Below, piece by piece: positions 11,435-23,740 of a DNA stretch of 64,000 bases; the first letter of the stretch is position 1, and each line of letters begins with the position of its first letter. The notes under the pieces are model-generated. The model did not search any database. It saw nothing but the letters and a program-made list of their open reading frames with translations, and was not told the origin of the DNA. Source of the stretch: Welwitschia mirabilis. Taxonomy: Eukaryota > Gnetophyta > Gnetopsida > Welwitschiales. The stretch covers positions 136,160,082 to 136,224,081 of the forward strand of contig JBOZIK010000001.1 in the NCBI GenBank assembly GCA_051453625.1. The letters are read 5' to 3'. The position numbers and the translations under genes were made by a program.

Positions 11435-12587
11435 TTTTCATTTTGTTTTTCTTTGGTTGTTTTGTTGAAAATTTCAAAGTTATTTTCTTATGATTTTTTA
11501 GCATTATATCATGGACCTAATCATTTTCTAGTTCTTGTGATGTTTTCTAGACAATGGTTATTTCTTTCTGATAGGTTNNNNNNNNNNNNNNNNNNNNNNN
11601 NNNNNNNNNNNNNNNNNNNNNNNNNNNNNNNNNNNNNNNNNNNNNNNNNNNNNNNNNNNNNNNNNNNNNNNNNNNNNCTTGTGTGTTTTCTAGAGTATGG
11701 TTATTTCTTCCTGATAAGTTTCCTTAAGTTCTATCTTTTCATGCATTTAGGCATATTCAAGGCATCTTTGAATAATATTTTTCCCCTTGGTGCAGTTTTC
11801 CTCTACTATCATTTTTCAGTTCTCCATCATGCTTTCATCTTTTAGGTTCTTTATTCATTTTCTTTCTTAGTTCACTCTCTTCTTTCCTTTGCATTCTTGC
11901 ATTTTATAGTTTTCTGACTATTTTAAGTTTCACCTTCCTCTTCAGATTAGCTATTTTGGAGTTTGTCATTCTCTTTAGTCATCACCATGACAGAGAGAAC
12001 AACACTCCCTTTTTTCTTAAGGTATAATTCAAGACATCTTGCTTCTCNNNNNNNNNNATCAGTACATTTTTATAAATTCTGAGCTTTCATGATCTAATCT
12101 TTTCATCATGTTGTTTGGATAAGTTCTTCATGCAAATTTGAATAAAATTTTTAAGCATTCATTTACTTTATCATGTAGGATTTAGCAGCACTTGCACATG
12201 TTTTTCTATAGCCTTGTTTTCTGATCATCTAAATTGTGTTATATTTACTATTGTTCCTTGTCTTATTGATGATACTATTGTAAACTACATGATATAGAAA
12301 CTACTTAAGATGTCATGATGGTCCATTTTTATTGTTCTATATTATGCATACATAGTTTTACTTTTATAAGCCATACCATCATACCTTATAATTTCTATAC
12401 GTTTATTACATTTATTCTATAGTGACATGCTTAAGTAAGGGGCTTAAGAAAATTTTAACTACTTGTATTAATTAGTTATTAATGATGTATTTTCTATGGA
12501 CTCAATTTACATTTTGTAGGCATTATTTTTTAATTTAAATAAATTGTCTCGCAATCTAGTTGATCACTTACTTTTTCAGAGACTAAT

Positions 12588-12603
12588 AAGGATAAGTAGG
12601 GGG
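12588..12603 (+). promoter_or_regulatory. Polypurine tract of the gypsy element
   Basis: AAGGATAAGTAGGGGG lies three bases before the 3' LTR start. It is the expected priming site for plus-strand DNA synthesis and supports the LTR border. Confidence 0.75.
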
Positions 12604-12606
12604 CTA

Positions 12607-14778
12607 TGTTATGATACTAATTTATGGGAATTTGATGGTGTATTTTGAGTACTTCTGTAGGACANNNNNNNNNNNNNNNNNNNNNNNNNNNNNNNNNNNN
12701 NNNNNNNNNNNNNNNNNNNNNNNNNNNNNNNNNNNNNNNNNNNNNNNNNNNNNNNNNNNNNNNNGTAGGACATTCTTACAAGTTTTGATGCAATACTAAT
12801 GACTATGAATATTTGATATGATGATCAGCAAAACATGTGATATCTAGCATTTTTGGAAGTCTCTCGGGCTTATTCTGATACTATAGGATTGGAAAAAGGA
12901 CTTTATGATGAAAAGACTAATTTACCTTGGAGAAAAGAGCAAAAGAAGGTTGTCATCCCTATAGTCATCCCTATGACACCCAGGACGACTAGACTACTGA
13001 CATGGATAGAAGCCTATGGTGCTGACAATAATACATGGTGCACATGTTGATAGGGCATCATCTGCATATTTTTCCGGATGATAGATAGGACGATGACATC
13101 AGGACTATGTGCAGGTAATCCATGGAACTAACAGAAGCACATGTCACATTACCTAAGCCATTAAGGTGGCGTCGTCCCCTATATTGTGTGGACGATAAAC
13201 AGGCTGATAACTATTTTTATACTATAGNNNNNNNNNNNNNNNNNNNNNNNNNNNNNNNNNNNNNNNNNNNNNNNNNNNNNNNNNNNNNNNNNNNNNNNNN
13301 NNNNNNNNNNNNNNNNNNNNNNNNNNNNNNNNNNNNNNNNNNNNNNNNNNNNNNNNNNNNNNNNNNNNNNNNNNNNNNNNNNNNNNNNNNNNNNNNNNNN
13401 NNNNNNNNNNNNNNNNNNNNNNNNNNNNNNNNNNNNNNNNNNNNNNNNNNNNNNNNNNNNNNNNNNNNNNNNNNNNNNNNNNNNNNNNNNNNNNNNNNNN
13501 NNNNNNNNNNNNNNNNNNNNNNNNNNNNNNNNNNNNNNNNNNNNNNNNNNNNNNNNNNNNNNNNNNNNNNNNNNNNNNNNNNNNNNNNNNNNNNNNNNNN
13601 NNNNNNNNNNNNNNNNNNNNNNNNNNNNNNNNNNNNNNNNNNNNNNNNNNNNNNNNNNNNNNNNNNNNNNNNNNNNNNNNNNNNNNNNNNNNNNNNNNNN
13701 NNNNNNNNNNNNNNNNNNNNNNNNNNNNNNNNNNNNNNNNNNNNNNNNNNNNNNNNNNNNNNNNNNNNNNNNNNNNNNNNNNNNNNNNNNNNNNNNNNNN
13801 NNNNNNNNNNNNNNNNNNNNNNNNNNNNNNNNNNNNNNNNNNNNNNNNNNNNNNNNNNNNNNNNNNNNNNNNNNNNNNNNNNNNNNNNNNNNNNNNNNNN
13901 NNNNNNNNNNNNNNNNNNNNNNNNNNNNNNNNNNNNNNNNNNNNNNNNNNNNNNNNNNNNNNNNNNNNNNNNNNNNNNNNNNNNNNNNNNNNNNNNNNNN
14001 NNNNNNNNNNNNNNNNNNNNNNNNNNNNNNNNNNNNNNNNNNNNNNNNNNNNNNNNNNNNNNNNNNNNNNNNNNNNNNNNNNNNNNNNNNNNNNNNNNNN
14101 NNNNNNNNNNNNNNNNNNNNNNNNNNNNNNNNNNNNNNNNNNNNNNNNNNNNNNNNNNNNNNNNNNNNNNNNNNNNNNNNNNNNNNNNNNNNNNNNNNNN
14201 NNNNATACAATTTCTTCTTTCATCTTATTCTTGTGCATCTCCCTTATGATTTAAGTTGTTTTTAGTTAGTGACAAACTTTGATTTATTTAGATCATAACG
14301 AAAACTTTTATTAAGGTTGACCTTATTTAGTAGAATAGATTTGCATTGCTTCTTTTTTTCCTTTCATATTGCATTTCATGTTTTACTTGGATAGATCTCA
14401 TAGTTTATATTGACTAAGAACTAGTAAATACTCTTCTTACTTGATATAAGTTATAGAGAAGTAGTCTTTGTGATAGAAAGACTAGAATCTAAATAGGATC
14501 TATTCTCATTCCCATTTCTATTTTTATTCCCATTCACTTACATTTCATTTTTAGTTAAGCATTGCATTTACTTGAATTATTTCCTTTTAGTTTTTATAAA
14601 GACAAAAAGAATTNNNNNNNNTTGGCAAAATCAATTCTCTAACTCTAAGCCTAGTGCCTTCGTTGGATTATGACATTAAGGTGAACTCCCATCTATACTA
14701 GATTGTGTTTTCTGCAATTTACATGATTCATAGGTTTACTTATAAGACTTCTAAATTGTATAAATTCACACCACAACA
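12607..14778 (+). repeat. 3' LTR of the gypsy element
   Basis: Starts TGTTATG and ends CACAACA. It matches the 5' LTR on both sides of a 977-N gap (13228-14204). The 5' LTR predicts only about 289 bases there (its 1414-1702). A 100-N gap at 12665-12764 has an 8-base repeat, GTAGGACA, on both sides, and the 5' LTR is continuous at that place. With both corrections this LTR would be about 1376 bp against 1373 bp for its partner. Confidence 0.9.
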
Positions 14779-15239
14779 AAAGCAAAAAAATATATTTTAG
14801 AAAACATATTGAAAAGAAAGAATGTCTACTTTATACTAAATTTTGATCATTTTATGAAAGCCATAAGAGTATTGGTAATGAAAAAATATAATAAAGTAAA
14901 CAATATTAAAATTTTTTTTAATAAAAAATTTACTACATTAATTAGTATGTAGATAATTAAAGATAAGTAGATTTCATAGAAAAAATATCATAATTTGAGT
15001 TTATAAGAATGATTAATTAATATATAACTCTTCCACATTACATTTGTTTTACCTTATGAAGAATGTCTTAGAAAAGTTTATATTTATTCCTTTAGTCTAC
15101 AATAGACATGTATGTTAAGTTATTTACTAATAAAATAAATAAATGATAACTGTATTAGCCCCTATGTTGTAAGAATGTGATTAGTTAAACCTTCAATCAT
15201 ATTTAGATACTAAATAATATTTTCTATAATCGTTAAGAT
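14779..15239. other. AT-rich spacer
   Basis: No ORF, repeat border or RNA gene recognised between the gypsy 3' LTR and the first LINE relic. Confidence 0.5.
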
Positions 15240-17824
15240 TTTATGATTTGAATTAGAGAGGATTTTTTATAATTATGAAGATTTCCTTATATTAATTAGA
15301 GAGTTTTTTAATAATTAAAAATGTTTAATGATGAGAAAATATTTAATTTAATTTTGATGAGAGAAGATTTTTAAACTTTTGAATAATCTCACCCTTTGTA
15401 TGGGTGATTTAAATATTGTAAATAATATTAAATAATGGATTCTAAGAAGCTTTATCATATAATTTTAAAGATAAAACAATAAGTATGAATTTTAATTTTT
15501 TCTTACTTGATGATTTATTTGAGAAAAATGATGTTCATGTTTATTTATGATATATTTTCTTGTAAATCTTGGGTTATCTCCCAAGACCAATGCCTTATAA
15601 AAGATTTATTCAATTTTATTGTATTGAAATTTTATAGCCTTGTATGTGAAATATTTTTATTGGAATTCATTTTTACAAATTGAGTTTTTTAAGACCTCTT
15701 TAATAGAAAAACTTATTTTCTTACATATTTTTATATACTATCATGCTATTTTAATAGTTTAATAGTGGAGATCTAATTTTGATGTTAGTACTCCAAAACA
15801 CCTTTGTGTATCTTGTTTTGTAAAGTTACAAGATTTTCTTCTTCTGTTTAAAAAAATTTAATACTAATTTTGTTAATTTTCTTGCACCTATTATTAATAT
15901 TCAAAAATTTTTTTCCTTACTTTAACCTATAGAAAGGTATCTTTTCAATATATATTTAGATAATAGAAAGAAAGTTTTATCCCTTAAATCTAAGTCTTAT
16001 TACCCATAAATAAGAGGTTATTTATTTTCATTTTTCAAATTCCTATAACTATTGTCATAGGGAACATTATTCATTTTTTGGTTATTTCGTCTTACAATAG
16101 AATAAGTATACTAATGATTATTTTAAGAATAAATCTTAGACTTTTTTCTACTTTAAGTTTATTTTTAATCAAATACTTTATATAGAGGTAAAAGGTATAT
16201 AATATCATTTAAAATATTCAATATTATTTGACTAGTAAAGGAAAAGAAGCTTAGTAATGATGAAGAAGAATAGTCAAGATATTTTATTCATTAAACTTGA
16301 TTATGCAAAATCTTATGATAGAATTAAATGGAACTTTATTTAGCTTATATAGAAATACTATAAGTTTGAAAAGTTTTCTTTTATATGTTAAATTCTTTAT
16401 TCAATAATGAAAAACCTTGTATTATAACTACAAAAAAGATTAGTTCCATATTTTCTATTACAAGATCTATAAGGAAAATACGTTTTTTAGGTTCCTATCT
16501 TTTTATCATTATTATAGAATTTTTATGCCATGCTACTTGATATAATGAATAGGGTAATATTACTTATGATATTTGTATTGATGAAACTCTAGAGAAGCTA
16601 TAAATATGAACTTTGAAAATGACTCATTGAGAATTCTTAAACTATCATTAATTAACTATGCTTTAGGATTGATTGTTATTATTCTCTATTTAATTCTAAG
16701 AGTAATGAAGAAAGATCTCTATTATTTCTTCATTTTAAAAATTATACATGAATCATCATTATATCATGGAAAATTATTTAGGATGATGAGTAATCAAAAG
16801 CTTTATAGTTTTCTTTTCTTTTCAAGGGATTAGAAACCATAAGACTTTGGTATTAATAAATTAATTTTTAAAGTAGATAAATAAAAAGATAAAAATCTTA
16901 TAATGGTTAGGAAACATTTAACAAGTAAAATTATTTTGTCTAATACTTACATTTATTAATTCTCTTATTAGGCTTTTGCTACTTTAAGTTGAAGTGAATT
17001 GAGAAGTTACTTTGCAATTTCATGTGATTAGGTAACAATGATAAGAAAGGATTTTATAGATTTTCATGAAGGACTTTTGCATTACTTAAAATAAGGAGTT
17101 ATAGGTATCTTTCACAATTTTTGTTAAGATATCTCTTTATAGTATTGTGATTAACTAATTCTTTTAACTTTATAGGATTATGGTATGGCTTATTTTTAAA
17201 TAATTAAATACTATTTATCCAAAGAAAGATCAATATAGAAAAGAATCCAACTTATTAATTGGTTTCATATCCTATGGATATCAAGGTTCAAGAATCTATT
17301 TTCTTAAAAAGAGTTTGGATTACATGGAAAGAGATTTTTAAGAAGATTACTTGAAACAATATAATTTTTTAATCTTTTCTTCTCTATTATTGAATGTGGT
17401 TTCATGGTGATCACCATTACATGGAATTTCAATTACTTCTTTCAGACCTTGATTAATAACTGGTCTCTATTTAATGTTTTCACTTAAATAATTAATATAT
17501 TTTACTAAAAAACTTTAAAAGGCTATAGGTTTACTCAAATCCTTTTTAAAAAAATTGATGAAGACATTACTTATTATACTTTAAATGTAGTTCATGTTTA
17601 AGCTTATTATGTTTTATCTCTAATTTAATATAATGGAAAGATTTTTGTCCTTGTTATCCTTATAAAACAAAAACCTCTTATCATTTTCTCTTGGAAAACA
17701 CATTTATTAAGAATCATTATGATTAAGTATGGCATATCTACGACTTAAAGAGTCAATGTATGTCAAGATCTTAAAGCATCTAGAAATTACTTACCTTCCC
17801 AACATAACATTACTTTTTAGGGTA

Positions 17825-17872
17825 TCTCATTTATTTGGTCTATCTACTAGTATACGGCTTTTTTTATATGGT
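17825..17872 (+). repeat. 48-base repeat at a 100-N gap, left copy
   Basis: TCTCATTTATTTGGTCTATC... recurs at 17973-18020 with one mismatch. The copies abut the two sides of the gap exactly, which indicates overlapping contig ends. Confidence 0.9.
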
Positions 17873-17972
17873 NNNNNNNNNNNNNNNNNNNNNNNNNNNN
17901 NNNNNNNNNNNNNNNNNNNNNNNNNNNNNNNNNNNNNNNNNNNNNNNNNNNNNNNNNNNNNNNNNNNNNNNN

Positions 17973-18020
17973 TCTCATTTATTTGGTCTATCTACTAGTA
18001 TAAGGCTTTTTTTATATGGT
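17973..18020 (+). repeat. 48-base repeat at a 100-N gap, right copy
   Basis: Partner of 17825-17872. The alignment with LINE copy 2 shows no tandem repeat at this place, supporting an assembly origin. Confidence 0.9.
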
Positions 18021-18735
18021 ATTTGCAACTGTTACCTACCCTTTCTATAACAATAAAGATAGTTTTTGACATTACTATATTAATTGCTTATGGCTTAAAA
18101 TTTTTAGACATTCATTTTTATATCCTTAAAGGATTTCATTAAAACTAGAAGAGTATTATTCTTAGACATCTATTGAGTTGTCTAAGGAACTATGTATTCA
18201 TTTGGAAGTGTTTCAGACCTTATGTCTTTCATACAATCTAGAAATACTAATGTAATTATATTTTTCAAATAACTAATAATTCTATTCTTCTAGAATTAAG
18301 ATTTAGGGATTCTATTTTTTAACATGATTTTCTTTAGATTCACATTAAAGTGGTAAAAATTTAGTTAGATATTAATTATCTCTTATAGCTATTAAAGGAT
18401 TGGTAAGATGAGTTTTTCTCAGTTTCATAGGTACCTCCTTGAAATATGATTATTCTTTAATGCATATTTATTTTTCAAACCTCCATGCCATTACTTGCAC
18501 AACCTATAACTAGTAGACGGAGTAAAAAATATAAGAGTGATTCTATACCACTTAAGGATCATGCAGTAAGTATTGTTAGATCTCTTTTATTACTTTTAAA
18601 TAATTTATCTTTATTATTGATGATGTGTTGCATGTCTCTAGGAATCTTTTTAGTTACACTATCTTTATATCCTTATTACAAATTCCTAATATTATACTTA
18701 CTATGTATTTATGATGTTTTTAAAGGTTAATATCA

Positions 18736-19199
18736 AATTATTATTTCTGATTTAATAACTCTGATGATGATGTTATTATAGTATTAACATGGTTATTAAT
18801 ATATCTAAATATGATTGAAACCCTAGAAGATGAGAAAAATGTAAACATTTTATACATTACTTTTACACTCATTGGTTTAAGAGATATTTTTCTAATATTT
18901 TTTCATATCAAAAGATGTTTTTCCATTCTTCACTCTTATTCATCTTCTTCTTTTGTTTTCCCTTTTTTATTTTTTGGGTTTTTTTTAAATCCCTGAGTGA
19001 TGGAGGGATGTAAGATTTATCAAGTATTCTTTATTTTACTTTGTATTTCTTTTTTAAATGTATTATATTATTATTAATTTTCATTAAAAGGTTAACTTAA
19101 CATATTTGAATTTTTTAAGTTGTTGTTAAAGATGGAAAAGTTTAAGCTAAACCTACTTTAATAAATGAAGGATTCTTTCGTTTTCACCCATGTTTATGA
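18736..19199. other. Spacer between LINE relics, with a pyrimidine tract
   Basis: AT-rich sequence with a pyrimidine-rich run at about 18915-18990 (TTCTTCACTCTTATTCATC and T runs). No gene recognised. It may belong to the 3' end of copy 1 or the 5' end of copy 2. Confidence 0.4.
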
Positions 19200-22100
19200 T
19201 TATTTATGATTATTCTTACATAATCTAACTCTTAAGGATTATAAGTTTTCATTAAAAATAATGGAAATTATTTTTTATAGCTTTTTAGGATGTTTTAAAA
19301 GTTTCTCCATGAAATAAAGATCTTCTAAATGGTTTTTTCCCTTTACAAGGGGGATTCAAACATTGTAAACATTATTTAAGATGTTTAATATAGCTCCATA
19401 GGAGTTTTATCATATAATTTTAAAATAGAACAAGAAGTATTGATTTTGTTTTACTTTACTTACTGATTTATTTGAGTAACATACTAGCAATCTTTCGTTA
19501 TGTTGTATTTTCTTGAAAATCTTGGATTATCTCTTAACATCAACATGTCTCTTGGAAAAAATTAATTTCTTATTGTTGTAATATGATATTGTATCCTTAC
19601 ATGTAAAATATTTTATGTATATCATTTACTAATTAAGTTTTTTATAATTTCTATTGTAGAAAAAGCTATTTTTTAATGTGCTTTTGTTAATTAAGTTATC
19701 TAAAACCTATATGATAGAGAAAGATATTTCCTCACATACTGTATTCATCATTATGAAATATTAATAGTTCATTGATGAAAATTAAATTTTCATATTAATT
19801 GTTTGAAATATCATCATGTGTTTTCTTTTGTAAAATTAACATATTTGTCTTTTATTTTAAGAAATTTAATCCTAGGATTATTAAGTTTCTTATAAATATA
19901 TTAATATTCAAAAATTTTCTTATTTTCTTAGAACTAAAACAAGGTATATCCCTTAGAGTTAGTTCTATTACTCATTAGCAACAAGTTATTTACTTTAATT
20001 TTTTAAACTACCATAATTATTACCCTAAATAAGCTCATGTATGTAACCATTATTGCCTCCTATTATCGAACAATTTTATTAATGAATTTTGTCAAAATAA
20101 GGCTGAAACTCTTTCTACTCTATGAGATTTTTTTTTCTCTTAATCACAATACTGTGATTGATGAAAAAAGCATGTAACATTAAAAAATAAAAATATTTTA
20201 GGTTATTTAACTAATAAAGAAAAATATGTTTATACTTCCTTATTGAATAATTTTTCAGTTCCATGAAATTTTCATTCTCATGTCTTAAATAATGCTTAAA
20301 AAATAATAAGAAATTAAGATAGAATACTTCATAGTAATGGAATTACATAAATGACCAAATCATAGTAAGCTTTCAAAGAAAACTAATTTTTTTAATGGAT
20401 GTATCTATATTATTTAAAAAATTCTTAAAGGATGGCATTCAAAACTCTAATTAGTTTTAGGTTTTTAATAGAAAACTACAAGAATGACTTGGAGCTTGAC
20501 TACAATCTAAACTTTAAATTGTCTAGTATAATAATGGGCTTACTCGCTAGTTATCCATAATTCTATATTTCTAAAATGTTCAAGTGCTTATGAATAGCGT
20601 TCAAAGTAGAAGAGCTAGGAATTTGATTTAGTAATATTCTGTGTCTTTTTATTTTATGTTATTATAATAAATTAAAATCTTCAAAGAATAAATGAATTTT
20701 ATTTGAAATTTATTTATTAAAAATATTATTGCATTTATCACAAATGATTATATTAGTAGAGGTTTTATTCTATCATTTTTTAACTTATGTCAGTACTCTA
20801 AAGTAGTACAAAATGGTTTTGATTCTTAAGACAAATACAACTAGATGCTTCTCTCTTATCCTTGTGGATATTCTAGAATTTTTTTTTTATGCACTAAATT
20901 AAGCTTCTAAAAGAGATTACCTATTACAAGAGATAACTTGGTCTCTTTAAAATGTCCTTTGAATCCTTATCTTTTAATTAGTCCTCAAACAGAGCTTCTT
21001 TAACATGCTTAAATGCAAGGCTCCAAGCATAAATAGTCTTTTTGGAAGAAGTTTATAAATTGCATGGGGATATTATTAAGAATCAACACTTTTTGATAGT
21101 ATAAGAAGACTTACATGAAGGTAATTTAGATCTAAATATTAAGTGAAATGTCATCCATATTTTGCTACAACCAAGTGATTTTCACTCTATTTCTAATTTA
21201 ATACTAGTTACTTTACTTAATGTCTATCATAAAATTTTAGCTAAACATTTAGATAATAAGTTGGAGTCTATTCTAGATGATGTTATTTGTATTAATCAAA
21301 TTAATTTTACTAATGGTATAAATATTCTTAATAATGTTGTATCTACTTGAAAATATTTAATATAAGAAAAGAATACTAATTAAGATATTTCCTTTTTAAA
21401 ACTTGATTATGCTAAAGATGAAGATAAAATTGTATGAAATTTTTTCTTATCTTATATAAAAATAATAGGATTTAGAAAGGTTTTCATTTAAATGGTAAAC
21501 TAAATATTCAAAGATGAAAATGCTTATGTTAACACTAGAGGAGGTATTGGTTTTACATTTTCTATTAAAAGATCTATAAGATAAGGATGTTTTTAGTCTC
21601 TCTATCTTTTTATAATTGTAGTAGACTTTGCATGTTATGTTATTCAGAATGTGAAGCGTGAATATTATATTCAATGTATTCATATTAGAGAAAAACATGC
21701 AACTTGTAAGTGAATCTTCTTATTTATTAAAAATTATCAAGTTATAATTAATCAGTTTTCTCTTAAATTTTAATCTTTATTATTCCATCTAGGGTTCTAG
21801 GGGAAAAAAATGGGAAATAAGTCTTTAGTATCTTATTTTTCTAAAGATTATCCAATGCTCCTTTATCAACCACAAAAAATTATCTAACTTAATGAGGTTA
21901 TTAAAATTCTTAAAATTTATTTCTCTTTTCAATAAACTTTTATCTATTTATAGGATTTAACTATTAATAAGTTATCTTTAAAAGAACTTAAATGAAAAGC
22001 TAGAAAAATCTCATAATGATATGCAAATACTTAGTTTATAAAAGTACTTTTTTCCTACTATGCATATTTATTATTGTTTTTCTTAAGCTCCTATTGCTTT

Positions 22101-23740
22101 AACTTACAAGCATATTTAAAAAGTTACTATGTGATTTCATGTGATCAAGTAATAGTAATATAAAAGATATTTATGGAATTAGATAGAGGGTTTGTTATCT
22201 ACCTAAGACGAAATGAGGCTTAGGTCTTTTTTATTGATTTCTATAAGGTACCTTTCTTTATGCTAAGTGGTCAGCTAGTTGTTTTAACTTTACAAGATGA
22301 TGATAAAACTTAGTTTTTAAATGATTAAAGGTTTCTATTCAAATAATAGATCAATCTCGAAAAGTCCTCATACTAATAAAAGATTTATATCTCCAATTGA
22401 TGTTATGATTCAATGATATATTATTCTTAAACTATTTTAAATTGGATGACAAATTATTTATAATAACATTATTTATACCAAGTTTTTGGTCCCTTATTCT
22501 ATGTTATAAGAAGTAGTTTCATGGTGCTTACCATTAATTAGCATCTTAGTTATTTCTTTAAGACCTTAGTTGATAGCTTACTTGTTTAATAGATAAGTCT
22601 TTATTTCATGTTATTACTTAAATAATTATCGTATTTAATAAGAGTCCTATGGTTTAAATATTACAAAAACATTTTTAGACTTAGTTTCTAATATTTCTAT
22701 TATAATTCATATTCAAGATAATTATATTTTATCTCAAAATTTAATATAGTCCTTTTTATCCTTATAAAGTGAAAAAAAAATCTTATCATATCCTTTTACA
22801 ATACATATATATTAAGAATAGTTATGATAAAGTATGACCTACATTGAACCTAGAGAGTCAATGGATATGAAGATCTCAAAGTATATGGAAATTGCCTATC
22901 TTGCTAAAACAATAGTACTTTTTGTAGTAGATCCCTCATTAAGGCCTATTTATTGATGGAAGGTTTTTCCATTTTAGATTTTCAAATATTACCTACCTCT
23001 CTACAATGCTAAAAATAGTTTTTAGCATTGCTTCATTGATTTTTTTAATGGCTTAAAATGCTTGGACATGAATTCTTATAATATTTAAATGTTTTCATTC
23101 AAACTAGAAGCATACTCTTCTTGGAGATTTACTAAATCTTCCAAGATATTATTTGTTTTTTTATAAGTGTTTTAGACTTCACATTCTTAATGTAATCGAG
23201 AAACATTAATGTAAACACCCTTTTCAAAGGATTAATAACTCTAATTCTCTAGATTTAAAATTTAAAACTATTATTTATGAGGGATTTCTTTGGAGATTCA
23301 CACTCAGGTAATAAAATTTAGCTAAAGGTTAATTATATTCTCTGACTATTATAGCATTACTTGAATGGATCTTGTTTAATTTCACAATGCCTTCTTAGCG
23401 TATGGTTATTCCATGGCATATATTTTTCATTTAGATCTTCATGCTAACTCTTTCATAACTTATAACTAGTGGGGAAAAAAATACTATGAGAGTGGTTTTA
23501 TACCATTTAAAAATCATGTAGTAAAGAATGCTTAATGTTATTTTTCTTTAATTTATCCCACATTTCTCTTTTTGAAGTATTTTCATTTATGACTTTTATA
23601 GACTTCATCTTTTATCATGACATTGTATTACATTATCACATGTAATTAATTTTTTGGATGCACTCTATTTAAAATCTTATCATAGATTTCTTAGTCTTGA
23701 ACTTGCTATGTATTTTGGATTCTTCTAAATGTTAATATTA
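19200..23740 (+). mobile_element. L1-type LINE relic, copy 2
   Basis: A second non-LTR element of the same family and orientation. From 19320 it aligns with the endonuclease part of copy 1 and from 21370 with its RT. It keeps the N-terminal RT segment missing from copy 1. Its 3' part (22880-23740) aligns with 17750-18735. All frames are broken, and no poly-A tail or target duplication could be fixed. Confidence 0.75.
21162..21670 (+). pseudogene. LINE reverse transcriptase core, degenerate
   Basis: The stretch 21162-21347 is open for 62 residues and reads DFHSISNLI, then VYHKILAKHLDNKLESILDD, CINQINFTNG and ILNNVVS. This is the N-terminal RT block of plant L1 elements (the D-F-R-P-I-S, K-x-x-A, N-Q-x-x-F blocks). 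From 21377 the frame QDISFLKLDYAKDEDKIV gives the catalytic Asp block, and FSIKRSIR then LYLFIIVVDF follow at 21560-21640. Stops separate the blocks. The enzyme would nick DNA and reverse-transcribe element RNA at the cut; this copy cannot. Confidence 0.82.

Larger units (their letters stand above)
9650..12587 (+). other. Long non-coding region between pol and the 3' LTR
   Basis: About 2.9 kb without a convincing ORF, as is usual between pol and 3' LTR in Athila/Tat elements, where some members carry an env-like ORF; none is recognisable here. It holds a large duplicated block (9714-10487 and 10588-11434), a smaller duplication at 11534-11577 and 11678-11720, and 10-N gaps at 11050 and 12048. 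The part 11435-12587 is pyrimidine-rich. Confidence 0.7.
904..14778 (+). mobile_element. Ty3/gypsy LTR retrotransposon, Athila/Tat type, degenerate
   Basis: A full-length but dead LTR retrotransposon. Two direct LTRs (904-2276 and 12607-14778) start TGT and end ACA. A tRNA-Asp-type primer site follows the 5' LTR and a purine tract precedes the 3' LTR. Between them come gag, aspartic protease, RT, RNase H and integrase in that order, which defines Ty3/gypsy rather than Ty1/copia. The DIGAS protease motif, the primer site and roughly 3 kb of non-coding DNA after pol point to the Athila/Tat branch. Every domain carries stops and frameshifts. The five bases outside the two LTRs (ggttt and aaagc) do not match, so the target duplication is missing. 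Real length is shorter than the span because several N gaps have duplicated flanks. Confidence 0.93.
15240..18735 (+). mobile_element. L1-type LINE relic, copy 1
   Basis: A heavily mutated non-LTR retrotransposon. Near 15395 a frame reads GDFNIVNNI-like sequence, typical of the LINE endonuclease domain. At 16275-16345 a frame reads QDILFIKLDYAKSYDRIKWN, the RT block with the first catalytic Asp (F-x-K-L-D-x-x-K-x-Y-D). At 16455-16530 degenerate FSITRSIR and SYLFIIIIEF follow, the block before the RT active site. The 3' part (17650-18735) aligns with the 3' part of copy 2. Compared with copy 2 it lacks about 1.1 kb before the RT block. A 100-N gap at 17873-17972 is flanked by a 48-base repeat. 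No intact frame remains, and 5' and 3' ends are approximate. Confidence 0.75.

Noticed and set aside
12853-13050. 65-residue frame
   Set aside because: Same LTR segment as 1080-1300; no conserved frame between the two LTRs.
13122-14249. Long open frames spanning the 977-N gap
   Set aside because: The frames are open only because Ns contain no stops; the real sequence on both sides is LTR.
16606-16833. 75-residue plus frame as a gene
   Set aside because: Within LINE copy 1 and downstream of its RT block; no independent similarity.
18485-18996. Two small hydrophobic plus frames (81 and 61 residues)
   Set aside because: Located in the LINE 3' region and adjoining T-rich spacer; hydrophobicity follows from T-rich codons.
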